A stretch of DNA of 20,816 bases, taken from NCBI GenBank assembly GCA_009731375.1, contig BJOX01000095.1, positions 524,551 through 545,366 on the forward strand. Direction: 5' to 3'. The DNA comes from Paulinella micropora. Lineage: Eukaryota > Cercozoa > Imbricatea > Euglyphida. The position numbers and the translations under genes are program-made. The notes under the pieces are model-generated. The model had not been told where the DNA came from. It worked only from the letters and a program-made list of their open reading frames with translations, and did not search any database. This document shows positions 1 through 9,390 of this stretch, in pieces. Every line of letters begins with the position of its first letter. Position 1 is the stretch's first letter.

Positions 1-14
1 TAGATAGATAGATA

Positions 15-360
15 GATGAAATATCGACTAATGTCAGAAAAAAGGAGCTTCTGATTTCGTCAACCAGGAAGTCTGTGGGTAAAGTATTAACCCGATGCCC
101 AGCTAAGCCGTGATGTTTGCACGGAAGGGACTGATACAGGCAATACCAAAGCTTCCTAGTACCAGGCGGGGCCAGGGCTCGTTCCATAAAGCGCCCCTTG
201 CAGAACGAGCTCCCACCTCCATTACAGAGGGCCCAGTAAGCAGATGGAGTTTCGAGACTGTTCGACAGTCTGGTATAAACCGACAGAGCACTGTGGGTTT
301 TATTCCGGGCTCAACAAGCAAGAAAGGGCACCCTGAGGGAACAGGATTGTGCTTCCCGTC
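15..360 (-). mobile_element. Interspersed repeat copy A (putative 5'-truncated retroposon)
   Basis: One of six near-identical copies of a repeat found in this window. Sense is defined so that the constant end, ...GTCGATATTTCATC, is 3'. On the minus strand this end runs straight into (TATC)n at positions 14-1. The other end stops at GACGGGAAGCAC and is followed by more GATA. A constant 3' end, a simple-repeat tail and a variable 5' end are known features of LINE/SINE retroposition; assigning this family to that class is inference. Like copy C it has an extra A in CATAAAGCGCC, so A and C may form a subfamily. No reverse transcriptase or tRNA-like head is visible. Confidence 0.75.
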
Positions 361-399
<39 letters not shown>

Positions 400-432
400 A
401 AGACAGAAAGATAGAAAGAAAGAAAGAAAGAT

Positions 433-500
<68 letters not shown>

Positions 501-547
501 GGATAGAGAGAGAGAGAGGTAGGTAGGTAGGTAGGTGGGTAGGTAGG

Positions 548-608
<61 letters not shown>

Positions 609-671
609 GGATAGATAGATAGATAGATAGATGGGTAGATGGATAGGTAGGTTGGTAGGTAGGTAGGTAGG

Positions 672-722
<51 letters not shown>

Positions 723-759
723 GTAGGTAGGTAGGTAGGTAGGTAGGTAGGTAGGTAGG

Positions 760-799
<40 letters not shown>

Positions 800-825
800 A
801 AGAAAGAAAAGAAAGAAAGAAAGAT

Positions 826-887
<62 letters not shown>

Positions 888-904
888 GTAGGTAGGTAGG
901 TAGA
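361..904. repeat. GATA/GGTA/GAAA tetranucleotide array
   Basis: Uninterrupted tetranucleotide microsatellite. (GATA)n dominates, with blocks of GGTA (about 519-550, 650-675, 720-762, 886-904) and GAAA (about 398-436 and 798-832). Variants occur in runs rather than singly, as expected if point mutations were spread by slippage or unequal exchange. Minus-strand translations ([12 protein letters not shown] periodicity) come from the repeat and are not a protein. Confidence 0.97.
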
Positions 905-994
905 CCGGAGTTGGAGTATCGCTTGATTGTGATAGGGCGGGTTGTTGTGCTTCGTTGACTGCATTGCCTACCCGAAGCGGATTGCGACTGATGC

Positions 995-997
<3 letters not shown>
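905..997 (-). other. Single-copy island; weak exon-like fragment
   Basis: About 93 bases of mixed composition between GATA and GA arrays. On the minus strand the (CT)n tract ends TCTGCAG at 999-994, which resembles a splice acceptor. From 993 one frame is open for about 30 codons ([10 protein letters not shown], later Ser-Asp-Thr-Pro-Thr-Pro-Val). A second frame is open too, so the coding signal is not decisive. The polypyrimidine tract is itself a microsatellite and may be coincidental. No family recognised. Confidence 0.2.

Positions 998-1034
<37 letters not shown>
998..1034. repeat. (GA)n dinucleotide array
   Basis: Perfect GA repeat of about 37 nt that leads, after a single T, into a long G homopolymer. 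Together they make an almost pure purine strand. Confidence 0.97.

Positions 1035-1035
<1 letters not shown>

Positions 1036-1076
<41 letters not shown>
1036..1076 (+). repeat. 41-nt poly(G) homopolymer
   Basis: Forty-one consecutive G residues on the plus strand. Such a run can form G-quadruplexes and, with the adjoining GA tract, triplex (H-DNA). Homopolymers this long are unstable and hard to sequence, so the exact length is uncertain. Confidence 0.9.
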
Positions 1077-1077
<1 letters not shown>

Positions 1078-1398
1078 GTTGGAGCGATGAATGATGGTGA
1101 TAATCATAATGCCTTAGAAAAAAGCAAGAGCAAGAAAAGAAAAAAGGGCAAACATACAAACAAGCAAACAAACAAACAAACAAACAACGATGACGATGAC
1201 CACGACGACGACGAACAACAAACCAAGCAAGCAAGCAACAAACAAACAAACAAAGCAAAACAAAGCAAAACAAAACAAAACAAAACAAAACAAAACAAAA
1301 CAAACAAACCAACGCACCTGTTCTCATCCGTAGAGCTAGACCGTGGTCCGAAGCCGCGTCGCGAAGAAAACGGCAAACGCACGCCTAGGCCAAATGGC
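1077..1398. repeat. CAAA/CAAAA-rich and GAC-rich simple sequence with short islands
   Basis: Holds (CAAA)n at about 1160-1186, GAC triplets at 1188-1215, CAAA/CAAAA repeats at about 1235-1305, and a mixed-composition island at 1311-1398. The island has short open frames on both strands but no convincing gene signal. Translations through this stretch are lysine/asparagine-rich or Phe/Cys-rich by-products of the repeats. Confidence 0.85.
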
Positions 1399-1399
1399 G

Positions 1400-1439
<40 letters not shown>

Positions 1440-1782
1440 GGTTGTTGTTGTTGTTGTTGTTGCTGTTGTTGTTGTTGTTGTTGTTGTGGTTGTTGTTGTT
1501 GTTGTTGTCGTTGTTGTTGCTGTTGTTGTTGTTGTCGTTGTTGTTGCTGTTGTGGTTGTTGTTGTTGTTGTTGTTGTTGATTGTTTTTTTGTTTGTTTGT
1601 TTGTTGGTTTGTTGTCGTTGGTTGTTGTTGTTGTTGTTGTTGGTTGTGGTTGTGGTTGTGGTTGTTGTTGTTGTTGATGCTGATGCTGTTGTTATTGTTG
1701 TTGTTGCTGCTGCTGCTGTTGTTGCTGCTGTTGTTGTTGTTTTCGTTGTTGTTGTTTTCGTTGTTGTTTTCGTTGTTGTTGC

Positions 1783-1813
<31 letters not shown>

Positions 1814-2068
1814 GCTGCTGCTGCTGCTGTTGTTGTTGTTGTTGTTGTTGTTGTCGTTGTCGTTGTTGCTGTGATTTGTTGTTGTTGTTGTTGTTGTTGT
1901 TCTTGCTGCTGTTGCTACTGTCGCTCTTATTCTTGCTCTAGTTGTGGTTGTGGTTGTTGATTGTTGTTGATTGTTGTTGTTGTTGTTGTTGTGGTGGTGG
2001 TGGTGGTGGTGGCCATTACCGCTTGGTGAGTTGTTGTTGATCAAGGCTGCTGTTGTTGCTGTTGTTAT
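1399..2068. repeat. (TGT)n-family trinucleotide array
   Basis: About 670 bases built mainly of TTG/TGT triplets, with runs of TGC, CGT and TGG variants and brief frame-shifting interruptions (GTTTGTTTG near 1590, TGGTTG steps near 1645-1660). Read in the six frames it gives poly-Val, poly-Leu, poly-Cys, poly-Gln, poly-Asn or poly-Thr. No frame is favoured, so I treat it as non-coding. Confidence 0.95.
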
Positions 2069-2070
2069 TA

Positions 2071-2160
2071 CCCTTTTGCGAGTTTGTTGTGAGTGATATG
2101 GCGAGTTGTGCTGGCTAAAATGTTGTTGTTGTTGTTGTTGTCTGCTGCTGCTGCTGCTGC

Positions 2161-2194
<34 letters not shown>

Positions 2195-2525
2195 CTGGTC
2201 GTCGTTGTCGTTTTCGTCGTTGTCGTTGTCGTTGTCGTCGTTGTCGTCGTCGTTGTCGTCGTCGTCGTCGTTGTCGTTGTTGTTGTTGTTGTTGTTGTTG
2301 TTGTCATTATTGACATACTTCTTCCCTCTCGGTGAGTTTTGTTGTGAGTGGATGGCGACTTGTGTTGTCCGGTTGTTCTTCTTCTTGTTGACATAGATAT
2401 CACCCCTTGTCGCGTTTTGTTGTGCGTGGTATAGCGAGTTGTGGGTACTGGGCTGGCTGGACCTTGTAGCTTATGGCAATTGTCGTCGTCGTTGTTGTTG
2501 TTGTTGTTGTTGTTGTTGTTAGGGT

Positions 2526-2592
<67 letters not shown>

Positions 2593-3166
2593 TGTTGTTG
2601 TTGTTGTTGTTGTCGTTGTCGTCGTTGTCGTTGTTGTTGACATTCTAAGTACCTCTCGGTGAGTTTCGTTCTGAATGATATGGCGAGTTGTGCTGGCTGG
2701 AGTGGCTGGCACGTCTAGCTTATGCTTGAGGAGGTTGATGTTGCGATGCTTGTTGTTGTTCTTGTCATGTTATGTTATGTTATGTTACGTTATGTCATGT
2801 TATGTTATGTTACGTTACGTTATGTTATGTTATGCTATGTTATGCTATGTAATGTTATGTTATGTTATGTGATGTTATGTAATGTTATGTAATGTTATGT
2901 AATGTTATGTAATGTTATGTTATGTTATGTTATGTTCTGTTCTGTTCTGTTGTTCTTCGTCATGGCATCCAAACCTCTCGGTGATGTTTTCTGGTGAGTG
3001 ATATGGCGAGTTATGTTGTCTGGTTGTTGCTGTTGTTGTTGTTGTTGCTGTTGTTGTTGATGTTGATGTTGATGATATTGATGATGTTGATGATGTTGAT
3101 GATGTTCCTGTTACCTCGCGGTGAGTTTTGTTCCGACTGGTGCGGCGAGTGGTGGTTGCTGGGCTG
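2071..3166 (+). repeat. Higher-order array: six ~50-bp spacers alternating with TGT/GTC/AGT triplets and ATGTT pentamers
   Basis: A spacer with consensus near CTCTCGGTGAGTTTTGTTGT followed by GAGTGATATGGCGAGTTGTG recurs at about 2071-2117, 2321-2373, 2402-2460, 2651-2709, 2973-3026 and 3113-3166, always on the plus strand. Between copies lie triplet arrays: TGT/GTC at 2121-2305, AGT and TGT/GTC at 2485-2640, TGT and GAT at 3027-3106. The interval between copies 4 and 5 is a pentamer array instead. Copies have diverged by substitutions and small indels, so this is an old higher-order unit. Confidence 0.8.
2766..2940. repeat. (ATGTT)n pentanucleotide array
   Basis: About 35 units of TATGT/TATGTT with occasional ATGTC, ACGTT, ATGCT and ATGTA variants, followed by TCTGT units to about 2952. 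The complementary motif (CATAA) forms arrays near 10541-10681 and 18183-19105. Confidence 0.95.
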
Positions 3167-3234
3167 ACGTCTGTGCGACGTGAAGTCCTAGACGAGAAGT
3201 GGATAGGAGGGACCAAAGCAACGCAACAGCAACG

Positions 3235-3271
<37 letters not shown>

Positions 3272-3289
3272 CGAAATGTCTCTGCTTCT
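3167..3289. repeat. Short island and (CAA)n triplets
   Basis: A 50-base mixed-composition stretch (about 3167-3216) leads into (CAA)n at about 3217-3273. One plus-strand frame reads through into poly-Gln, but there is no independent coding evidence. Confidence 0.7.
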
Positions 3290-3387
<98 letters not shown>

Positions 3388-3390
3388 AAG

Positions 3391-3451
<61 letters not shown>

Positions 3452-3500
3452 AAAGAAAAGAAAAGAAAAGAAAAGAAAAGAAAAGAAAAGAAAGAAGCAA
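3290..3500. repeat. GA / GAAA / GAAAA purine-strand array
   Basis: Pure purine plus strand: (GA)n, then mixed GA and GAAA, then (GAAA)n, then (GAAAA)n. The same ordered gradient recurs at 4083-4229 because of the 729-bp duplication. Confidence 0.95.
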
Positions 3501-3630
3501 GTGCATTTAGTCTCTGTCTCACTGTTGTCTGTTCTGCTTCTTGCCCTACCCCATTTAAGCCGATCTGTCGGCTGCGGTCTAGAGGGCTCGGTGTAGCTGC
3601 TAACGAGTTGCCGCTAAGCCTCATTTCTTA

Positions 3631-3668
3631 ACACACACACACACACACACAGACACACGCACACACAC
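3631..3668. repeat. (CA)n dinucleotide array
   Basis: CA repeat with two G-containing interruptions; the duplicate is at about 4360-4397. It lies between the short single-copy part and the TTCCGGGAA repeat block of each 729-bp unit. Confidence 0.93.
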
Positions 3669-3689
3669 AAAGTTACCAAAACGTGAGGT

Positions 3690-3917
3690 GGAAATGGCGA
3701 AAATAGGATAACTTTCCGGGAAAACCACCAAAAAAAAAGGTGAACATGCGGTAACTTTTCCGGGAACCCACCGCAAACCCAGCCACAAATTTCTGCAAGT
3801 ACGGGCAATTGCCACTGGTCGGCGTGTCCGTGCAAACAAAGGCGAAAATGTGGCAAGCTTCCGGGAAAAAAGGGCGAACATGTGGCGACTTTCCGGGAAA
3901 AAAAAGGCGAAAATGGG
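3690..3917 (+). repeat. Degenerate ~32-bp minisatellite with TTCCGGGAA palindromes
   Basis: Irregular repeats of the form GGCGAAAATG, TGGCAAC, TTTCCGGGAAAA. The near-palindrome TTCCGGGAA occurs at 3714-3722, 3758-3766, 3859-3867 and 3891-3899, spaced 44, 101 and 32 bases apart. It matches the classic STAT/GAS-type form TTCN3GAA, but a regulatory role is only inference. An identical block sits 729 bases downstream. Confidence 0.8.
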
Positions 3918-4079
3918 AGGGGGTAAGTTCCGACCGCCGCATATCCCGTGAAGTATTTCGTCTTAGCCGTGAAGACTGGGTATGTAATGGATTGAGCTTG
4001 ACCTATGCGCGTGTGCATGTAAGGGCTGTTACTACTGCTACTGGAGGGCGTGTCAGTGCCAACTGCCTCCAGATCCTGT

Positions 4080-4082
<3 letters not shown>

Positions 4083-4116
<34 letters not shown>

Positions 4117-4124
4117 AAGAAAAG

Positions 4125-4180
<56 letters not shown>

Positions 4181-4808
4181 AAAGAAAAGAAAAGAAAAGA
4201 AAAGAAAAGAAAAGAAAAGAAAGAAGCAAGTGCATTTAGTCTCTGTCTCACTGTTGTCTGTTCTGCTTCTTGCCCTACCCCATTTAAGCCGATCTGTCGG
4301 CTGCGGTCTAGAGGGCTCGGTGTAGCTGCTAACGAGTTGCCGCTAAGCCTCATTTCTTAACACACACACACACACACACAGACACACGCACACACACAAA
4401 GTTACCAAAACGTGAGGTGGAAATGGCGAAAATAGGATAACTTTCCGGGAAAACCACCAAAAAAAAAGGTGAACATGCGGTAACTTTTCCGGGAACCCAC
4501 CGCAAACCCAGCCACAAATTTCTGCAAGTACGGGCAATTGCCACTGGTCGGCGTGTCCGTGCAAACAAAGGCGAAAATGTGGCAAGCTTCCGGGAAAAAA
4601 GGGCGAACATGTGGCGACTTTCCGGGAAAAAAAAGGCGAAAATGGGAGGGGGTAAGTTCCGACCGCCGCATATCCCGTGAAGTATTTCGTCTTAGCCGTG
4701 AAGACTGGGTATGTAATGGATTGAGCTTGACCTATGCGCGTGTGCATGTAAGGGCTGTTACTACTGCTACTGGAGGGCGTGTCAGTGCCAACTGCCTCCA
4801 GATCCTGT

Positions 4809-4811
<3 letters not shown>
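4083..4811 (+). repeat. 729-bp tandem duplication, unit 2
   Basis: Second unit of the head-to-tail pair starting at 3354. The right boundary falls where GATCCTGTGTA meets a fresh (GA)n array, the same junction that ends unit 1. Both breakpoints are therefore inside GA repeats, which fits unequal exchange or replication slippage between GA tracts. TTCCGGGAA sites are at 4443, 4487, 4588 and 4620. Confidence 0.92.
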
Positions 4812-4855
<44 letters not shown>

Positions 4856-4871
4856 GAGAGAGAGAGATAGG

Positions 4872-4954
<83 letters not shown>

Positions 4955-4976
4955 ATAGAGAGACAGACAGACAGAC

Positions 4977-5042
<66 letters not shown>
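4812..5042. repeat. (GA)n passing into (GATA)n
   Basis: GA dinucleotides to about 4867 change to GATA tetranucleotides, with a short GACA block near 4963-4978. The gradual change between motifs suggests one array seeded the other. Confidence 0.96.
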
Positions 5043-5043
<1 letters not shown>

Positions 5044-5141
5044 GTGTGCTGACCGCATGGGAGACTGGCGTTGGCACCTGAGCTATTCTGCGACTACGAG
5101 CGCCAGGGCTGGGCATGATACGACGAGACCTAGCCAAGGAT
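5043..5141 (+). repeat. Spacer family 1, longest copy
   Basis: A 99-base single-copy-looking stretch whose right 40 bases (5100-5140) belong to a spacer family that recurs in GATA/GGTA arrays: GCCAGGGCTGGGCATGATAC then GACGAGACCTAGCCAAGG. The left 57 bases occur only here, so this copy may keep more of the original unit. Confidence 0.75.
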
Positions 5142-5283
5142 AGGTAGGTAGGTAGGTAGGTAGGTAGGTAGGTAGGTAGGTAGGTAGATAGGTAGGTAGA
5201 TAGGTAGGTAGGTAGGTAGGTAGGTAGATAGGCAGATAGGTAGATAGGTAGATAGGTAGTAGGTAGGTAGGTAGATAGGCAGG

Positions 5284-5369
<86 letters not shown>
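5142..5369. repeat. GGTA then GATA array
   Basis: GGTA-rich block (5142-5285) followed by nearly pure GATA (5286-5369), which directly abuts repeat copy B. Confidence 0.96.
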
Positions 5370-6132
<763 letters not shown>

Positions 6133-6139
<7 letters not shown>

Positions 6140-6569
6140 GAGATGTCGCAAAGGAATGTAGTCCTTGCAAAGGAACGCAGTTTCACATCAAACAATAATT
6201 TGTGTACTGTGCATGTGTCCGGGATGGGAATCACGGGTAGACTGTGTTCTGGAAAAAGAAGAGGAGGAAGGACGTTGAAGAAAAAGGCAATCTAGGAATG
6301 GAGAGTGGGAGGATAAGGAAGAAGAGAAAGAAAAGGAAGCCGTTAGTCCAAGTGTTTTGAGCACCGTAAGCTTGCGCAAGCTACAATGATGACATTGTAT
6401 GAGGCCTAAACCCCCGCAGGGACCTAGCCCGGGCTATGCAACACTGGACGGCTATGATGGAATGCAGTCACCAATACGGACTAGAGGAAGATTAGTCCAA
6501 TTTTTGACTGCACAGGAGCGATAAATCGCAAAAGAGCAACGAGCTACGCAGGAGGATAGCTTGAAGCAA

Positions 6570-6571
<2 letters not shown>
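6133..6571. other. Largest single-copy island, no gene recognised
   Basis: About 440 bases of mixed composition between GATA arrays. It holds a purine-rich stretch (about 6250-6340), two adjacent palindromes (6369-6382 and 6382-6399) and the GC-rich motif CCCCCGCAGGGACCTAGCCC near 6411. Open frames are shorter than about 65 codons unless they run into the repeats. No domain, splice arrangement or RNA gene is recognised. Confidence 0.6.
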
Positions 6572-6635
<64 letters not shown>

Positions 6636-6803
6636 GGATAGGTAGGTAGGTAGGTAGGAGCGCTAGGGCTGGGCATGATACGACGAGACCTAGCCAAGGA
6701 TAGTAGGTAGGTAGGTAGGTAGGTAGGTAGGTAGGTAGATAGATAGGTAGGTAGGTAGGTAGGTAGATAAGTAGATAGGTAGGTAGGTAGGTAGGTAGGT
6801 AGG

Positions 6804-6898
<95 letters not shown>

Positions 6899-6902
6899 GT
6901 AC
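6572..6902. repeat. GATA/GGTA array with spacer family 1, copy 3
   Basis: GATA (6572-6638), GGTA (6639-6658), spacer at 6659-6700, then GGTA/GATA blocks to 6902. The order GATA, GGTA, spacer, GGTA, GATA is the same as around copy 2, so the higher-order unit includes the flanking blocks. Confidence 0.93.
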
Positions 6903-6946
6903 AAGCGCTAGGGCTGGGCATGATACGACGCGACCTAGCCAAGGAT
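6903..6946 (+). repeat. Spacer family 1, copy 4
   Basis: AAGCGCTAGGGCTGGGCATG followed by ATACGACGCGACCTAGCCAAGG, almost identical to copies at 5905 and 6659. Copies 2 and 4 have GACGCGACC while copies 1 and 3 have GACGAGACC, so the two variants alternate along the array. Confidence 0.88.
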
Positions 6947-7045
6947 AGGTAGGTAGGTAGGTAGGTAGGTAGGTAGGTAGGTAGGTAGATAGGTAGATAG
7001 ATAGGTAGATAGGTAGGTAGGTAGGTAGGTAGGTAGGTAGGTAGG

Positions 7046-7103
<58 letters not shown>

Positions 7104-7343
7104 CGCACTAGGGCTGGGCGCGAGACGTCGCGTGATAGAGGTAGGTAGGTGGATAGATAGGTAGGTAGAGAGATAGGTAGGTAGGAAGCTAGGTCGTGAT
7201 ATAGGTAGGTAGGTGGACAGATAGGTAGGCAGATAGATAGGTAGGTAGGAAGCTAGGTAGGTAGGTAGATAGATAGGTAGGTAGATAGATAGGTAGGTAG
7301 GAAGCTAGGTAGGTAGGTAGGTAGGTAGGTAGGTAGGTAGGTG

Positions 7344-7400
<57 letters not shown>

Positions 7401-7412
7401 GTAGGTAGGTAG
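6947..7412. repeat. GGTA/GATA array with degenerate spacer and GGAAGCTAGG sub-repeat
   Basis: GGTA and GATA blocks with a diverged spacer-1 copy at 7104-7138 (CACTAGGGCTGGGCGCGAGA). Beyond it a local higher-order repeat contains GGAAGCTAGG at about 7184, 7248 and 7300 (spacing 64 and 52). The array runs into a long N gap. Confidence 0.9.
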
Positions 7413-8395
7413 NNNNNNNNNNNNNNNNNNNNNNNNNNNNNNNNNNNNNNNNNNNNNNNNNNNNNNNNNNNNNNNNNNNNNNNNNNNNNNNNNNNNNNNN
7501 NNNNNNNNNNNNNNNNNNNNNNNNNNNNNNNNNNNNNNNNNNNNNNNNNNNNNNNNNNNNNNNNNNNNNNNNNNNNNNNNNNNNNNNNNNNNNNNNNNNN
7601 NNNNNNNNNNNNNNNNNNNNNNNNNNNNNNNNNNNNNNNNNNNNNNNNNNNNNNNNNNNNNNNNNNNNNNNNNNNNNNNNNNNNNNNNNNNNNNNNNNNN
7701 NNNNNNNNNNNNNNNNNNNNNNNNNNNNNNNNNNNNNNNNNNNNNNNNNNNNNNNNNNNNNNNNNNNNNNNNNNNNNNNNNNNNNNNNNNNNNNNNNNNN
7801 NNNNNNNNNNNNNNNNNNNNNNNNNNNNNNNNNNNNNNNNNNNNNNNNNNNNNNNNNNNNNNNNNNNNNNNNNNNNNNNNNNNNNNNNNNNNNNNNNNNN
7901 NNNNNNNNNNNNNNNNNNNNNNNNNNNNNNNNNNNNNNNNNNNNNNNNNNNNNNNNNNNNNNNNNNNNNNNNNNNNNNNNNNNNNNNNNNNNNNNNNNNN
8001 NNNNNNNNNNNNNNNNNNNNNNNNNNNNNNNNNNNNNNNNNNNNNNNNNNNNNNNNNNNNNNNNNNNNNNNNNNNNNNNNNNNNNNNNNNNNNNNNNNNN
8101 NNNNNNNNNNNNNNNNNNNNNNNNNNNNNNNNNNNNNNNNNNNNNNNNNNNNNNNNNNNNNNNNNNNNNNNNNNNNNNNNNNNNNNNNNNNNNNNNNNNN
8201 NNNNNNNNNNNNNNNNNNNNNNNNNNNNNNNNNNNNNNNNNNNNNNNNNNNNNNNNNNNNNNNNNNNNNNNNNNNNNNNNNNNNNNNNNNNNNNNNNNNN
8301 NNNNNNNNNNNNNNNNNNNNNNNNNNNNNNNNNNNNNNNNNNNNNNNNNNNNNNNNNNNNNNNNNNNNNNNNNNNNNNNNNNNNNNNNNNNNNNN
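7413..8395. other. Assembly gap (983 N)
   Basis: Long unresolved gap. It is entered from GGTA repeats and left into an 85-bp minisatellite unit. Translations spanning it are meaningless. Confidence 0.98.
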
Positions 8396-8700
8396 TGGAG
8401 AGAGGGTAGCTCGGGTTGCTACATGCATACAAGACATACAAGACGTACAACATACACACACACACACACACTTCTACGTTGGGTTGGAGAGAAGGTAGCT
8501 CAGGTTGCTGCATGCATACAAGACATACAATACATACAATACACACACACACACACACTTCTACATTGGGTTGGAGAGAGGGTAGCTCGGGCTGCTGCAT
8601 GCATACAAGACATACAACACACACACACAGACACACTTCTACATTGGGTTGGAGAGAGGGCAGCTCGGGCTGCTGCATGCATACAAGACATGCATACAAT
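8396..8700 (+). repeat. ~85-bp minisatellite, four copies
   Basis: Unit: TGGAGAGAGGGTAGCTCGGG, TTGCTGCATGCATACAAGAC, ATACAATAC steps, (CA)n, CTTCTACATTGGGT. Units begin at 8396, 8485, 8572 and 8650, so periods are 89, 87 and 78; length varies with the internal CA and CATACAA tracts. It probably extends into the gap to the left. Confidence 0.9.
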
Positions 8701-8975
8701 ACATACAATACATATGCAATGCATGCAATACGTGCAAGACATACAAGACATACAAGACATACAAGACATACAATACGTACAATACATACAAAACATACAA
8801 AACATACAAAACATACAAAACATACAAAACATACAAAACATACAAAACATACCATGAATAGAATACATACAATACATACAATACATACAATACGGTGTGA
8901 TGTGGTGTGGTGTGGTGTGGTGTGATCTAATGTAATGTAATGCAATGTAATGTATGTGTATGTGTATGTATATAT
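8701..8975. repeat. 9-bp CATACAAGA/CATACAAAA/CATACAATA arrays, then GTGTG and ATGTA pentamers
   Basis: Nonamer blocks: ACAAGACAT (8735-8770), ACAAAACAT (8790-8850), ACAATACAT (8862-8893). They are followed by GTGTG pentamers (8895-8925) and TAATG/TGTAT units. The 9-bp period gives Phe-Cys-Met or Ile-Val-Cys triads on the minus strand, which are repeat artefacts. Confidence 0.93.
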
Positions 8976-9027
8976 ATGCATGTAGCATCCCGAGCTACCA
9001 TCTTACCTAGCCACATCGTGGAAATAT
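8976..9027 (-). repeat. Inverted, diverged copy of the 85-bp minisatellite core
   Basis: Reads ATGCATGTAGCATCCCGAGC then TACCATCTTACCTAGCCACATC, which is the reverse complement of the 8396 unit core with several substitutions. The flanking tracts are inverted as well (CATACAATA before, TGTATTG after), so the whole 8396-9080 segment has a loose palindromic layout. Confidence 0.75.
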
Positions 9028-9203
9028 GTATTGTATGTATTGTATGTATTGTATATATTGTATATATTGTATGTATTGTATCATCACATCACATCACATC
9101 ACATCACACCACATCACATCACACCACATCACACCACATCACACCACATCATATCACATCACATCACATCACATCACCACATGACATCACATCACATCAC
9201 ATC
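9028..9203. repeat. TGTAT and (CATCA)n pentamer arrays
   Basis: TGTATTGTA units (9030-9079) change to pentamers ATCAC/CATCA with CACCA variants (9080-9203). Confidence 0.95.
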
Positions 9204-9238
9204 TATCTATCTCTATCTATCTATCTATCTATCTATCC

Positions 9239-9311
<73 letters not shown>

Positions 9312-9390
9312 CCTACCTACCTACCCACCTACCTACCTACCCACCTACCTACCTACCCACCTACCTACCTACCTACCTACCTATCTCCCT
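9204..9390. repeat. TATC then TACC/CACC tetranucleotide array
   Basis: (TATC)n to about 9311, then TACC with CACC steps to 9382. This is the complementary polarity to the GATA/GGTA arrays on the left of the window. Confidence 0.96.

Larger units (their letters stand above)
3354..4082 (+). repeat. 729-bp tandem duplication, unit 1
   Basis: This unit and 4083-4811 line up at a constant offset of 729 with, by eye, one clear difference: A at 3395 versus G at 4124. Each unit has a purine-rich GA/GAAA/GAAAA head, about 120 bases of single-copy sequence, a (CA)n tract, a block of degenerate ~32-bp repeats containing TTCCGGGAA, and about 180 bases of single-copy sequence ending at GATCCTGTGTA. Open frames across the unit (up to about 134 codons) overlap on both strands and show no recognisable domain. 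Such high identity means either a very recent duplication or an assembly duplication. Confidence 0.92.

Noticed and set aside
103-1107. 334-codon minus-strand ORF across copy A and the GATA array
   Set aside because: It is mostly (YLSI)n/(YLPT)n from TATC/TACC repeats joined to repeat copy A; no domain or codon signal.
1385-2044. Gln/Asn-rich 219-codon minus-strand ORF resembling a prion-like protein
   Set aside because: It is the TGT triplet array read in one of several equally open frames; other frames give poly-Val or poly-Leu.
3110-3217. Plus-strand frame between the last TGT spacer and the CAA tract as an exon
   Set aside because: Both strands are open and the first half is a copy of the non-coding 50-bp spacer.
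3128-3631. Plus-strand ORF with an Arg-Glu repeat (RERERE) resembling an SR-like or coiled-coil protein
   Set aside because: The Arg-Glu stretch is (GA)n, and the Lys-Glu part is GAAA/GAAAA; the opposite strand is equally open (Leu-Ser).
5053-5130. Short resemblance to 5S rRNA (ATGGGAGAC near 5056; the complement of TCTCGTC near 5125)
   Set aside because: The two matches are on opposite strands and in an order that cannot form a 5S gene; each is under ten bases.
8396-8700. Possible CRISPR array (regularly spaced ~85-bp repeats)
   Set aside because: Units are long, diverged, contain internal CA microsatellites and have no unique spacers; the setting is eukaryotic.
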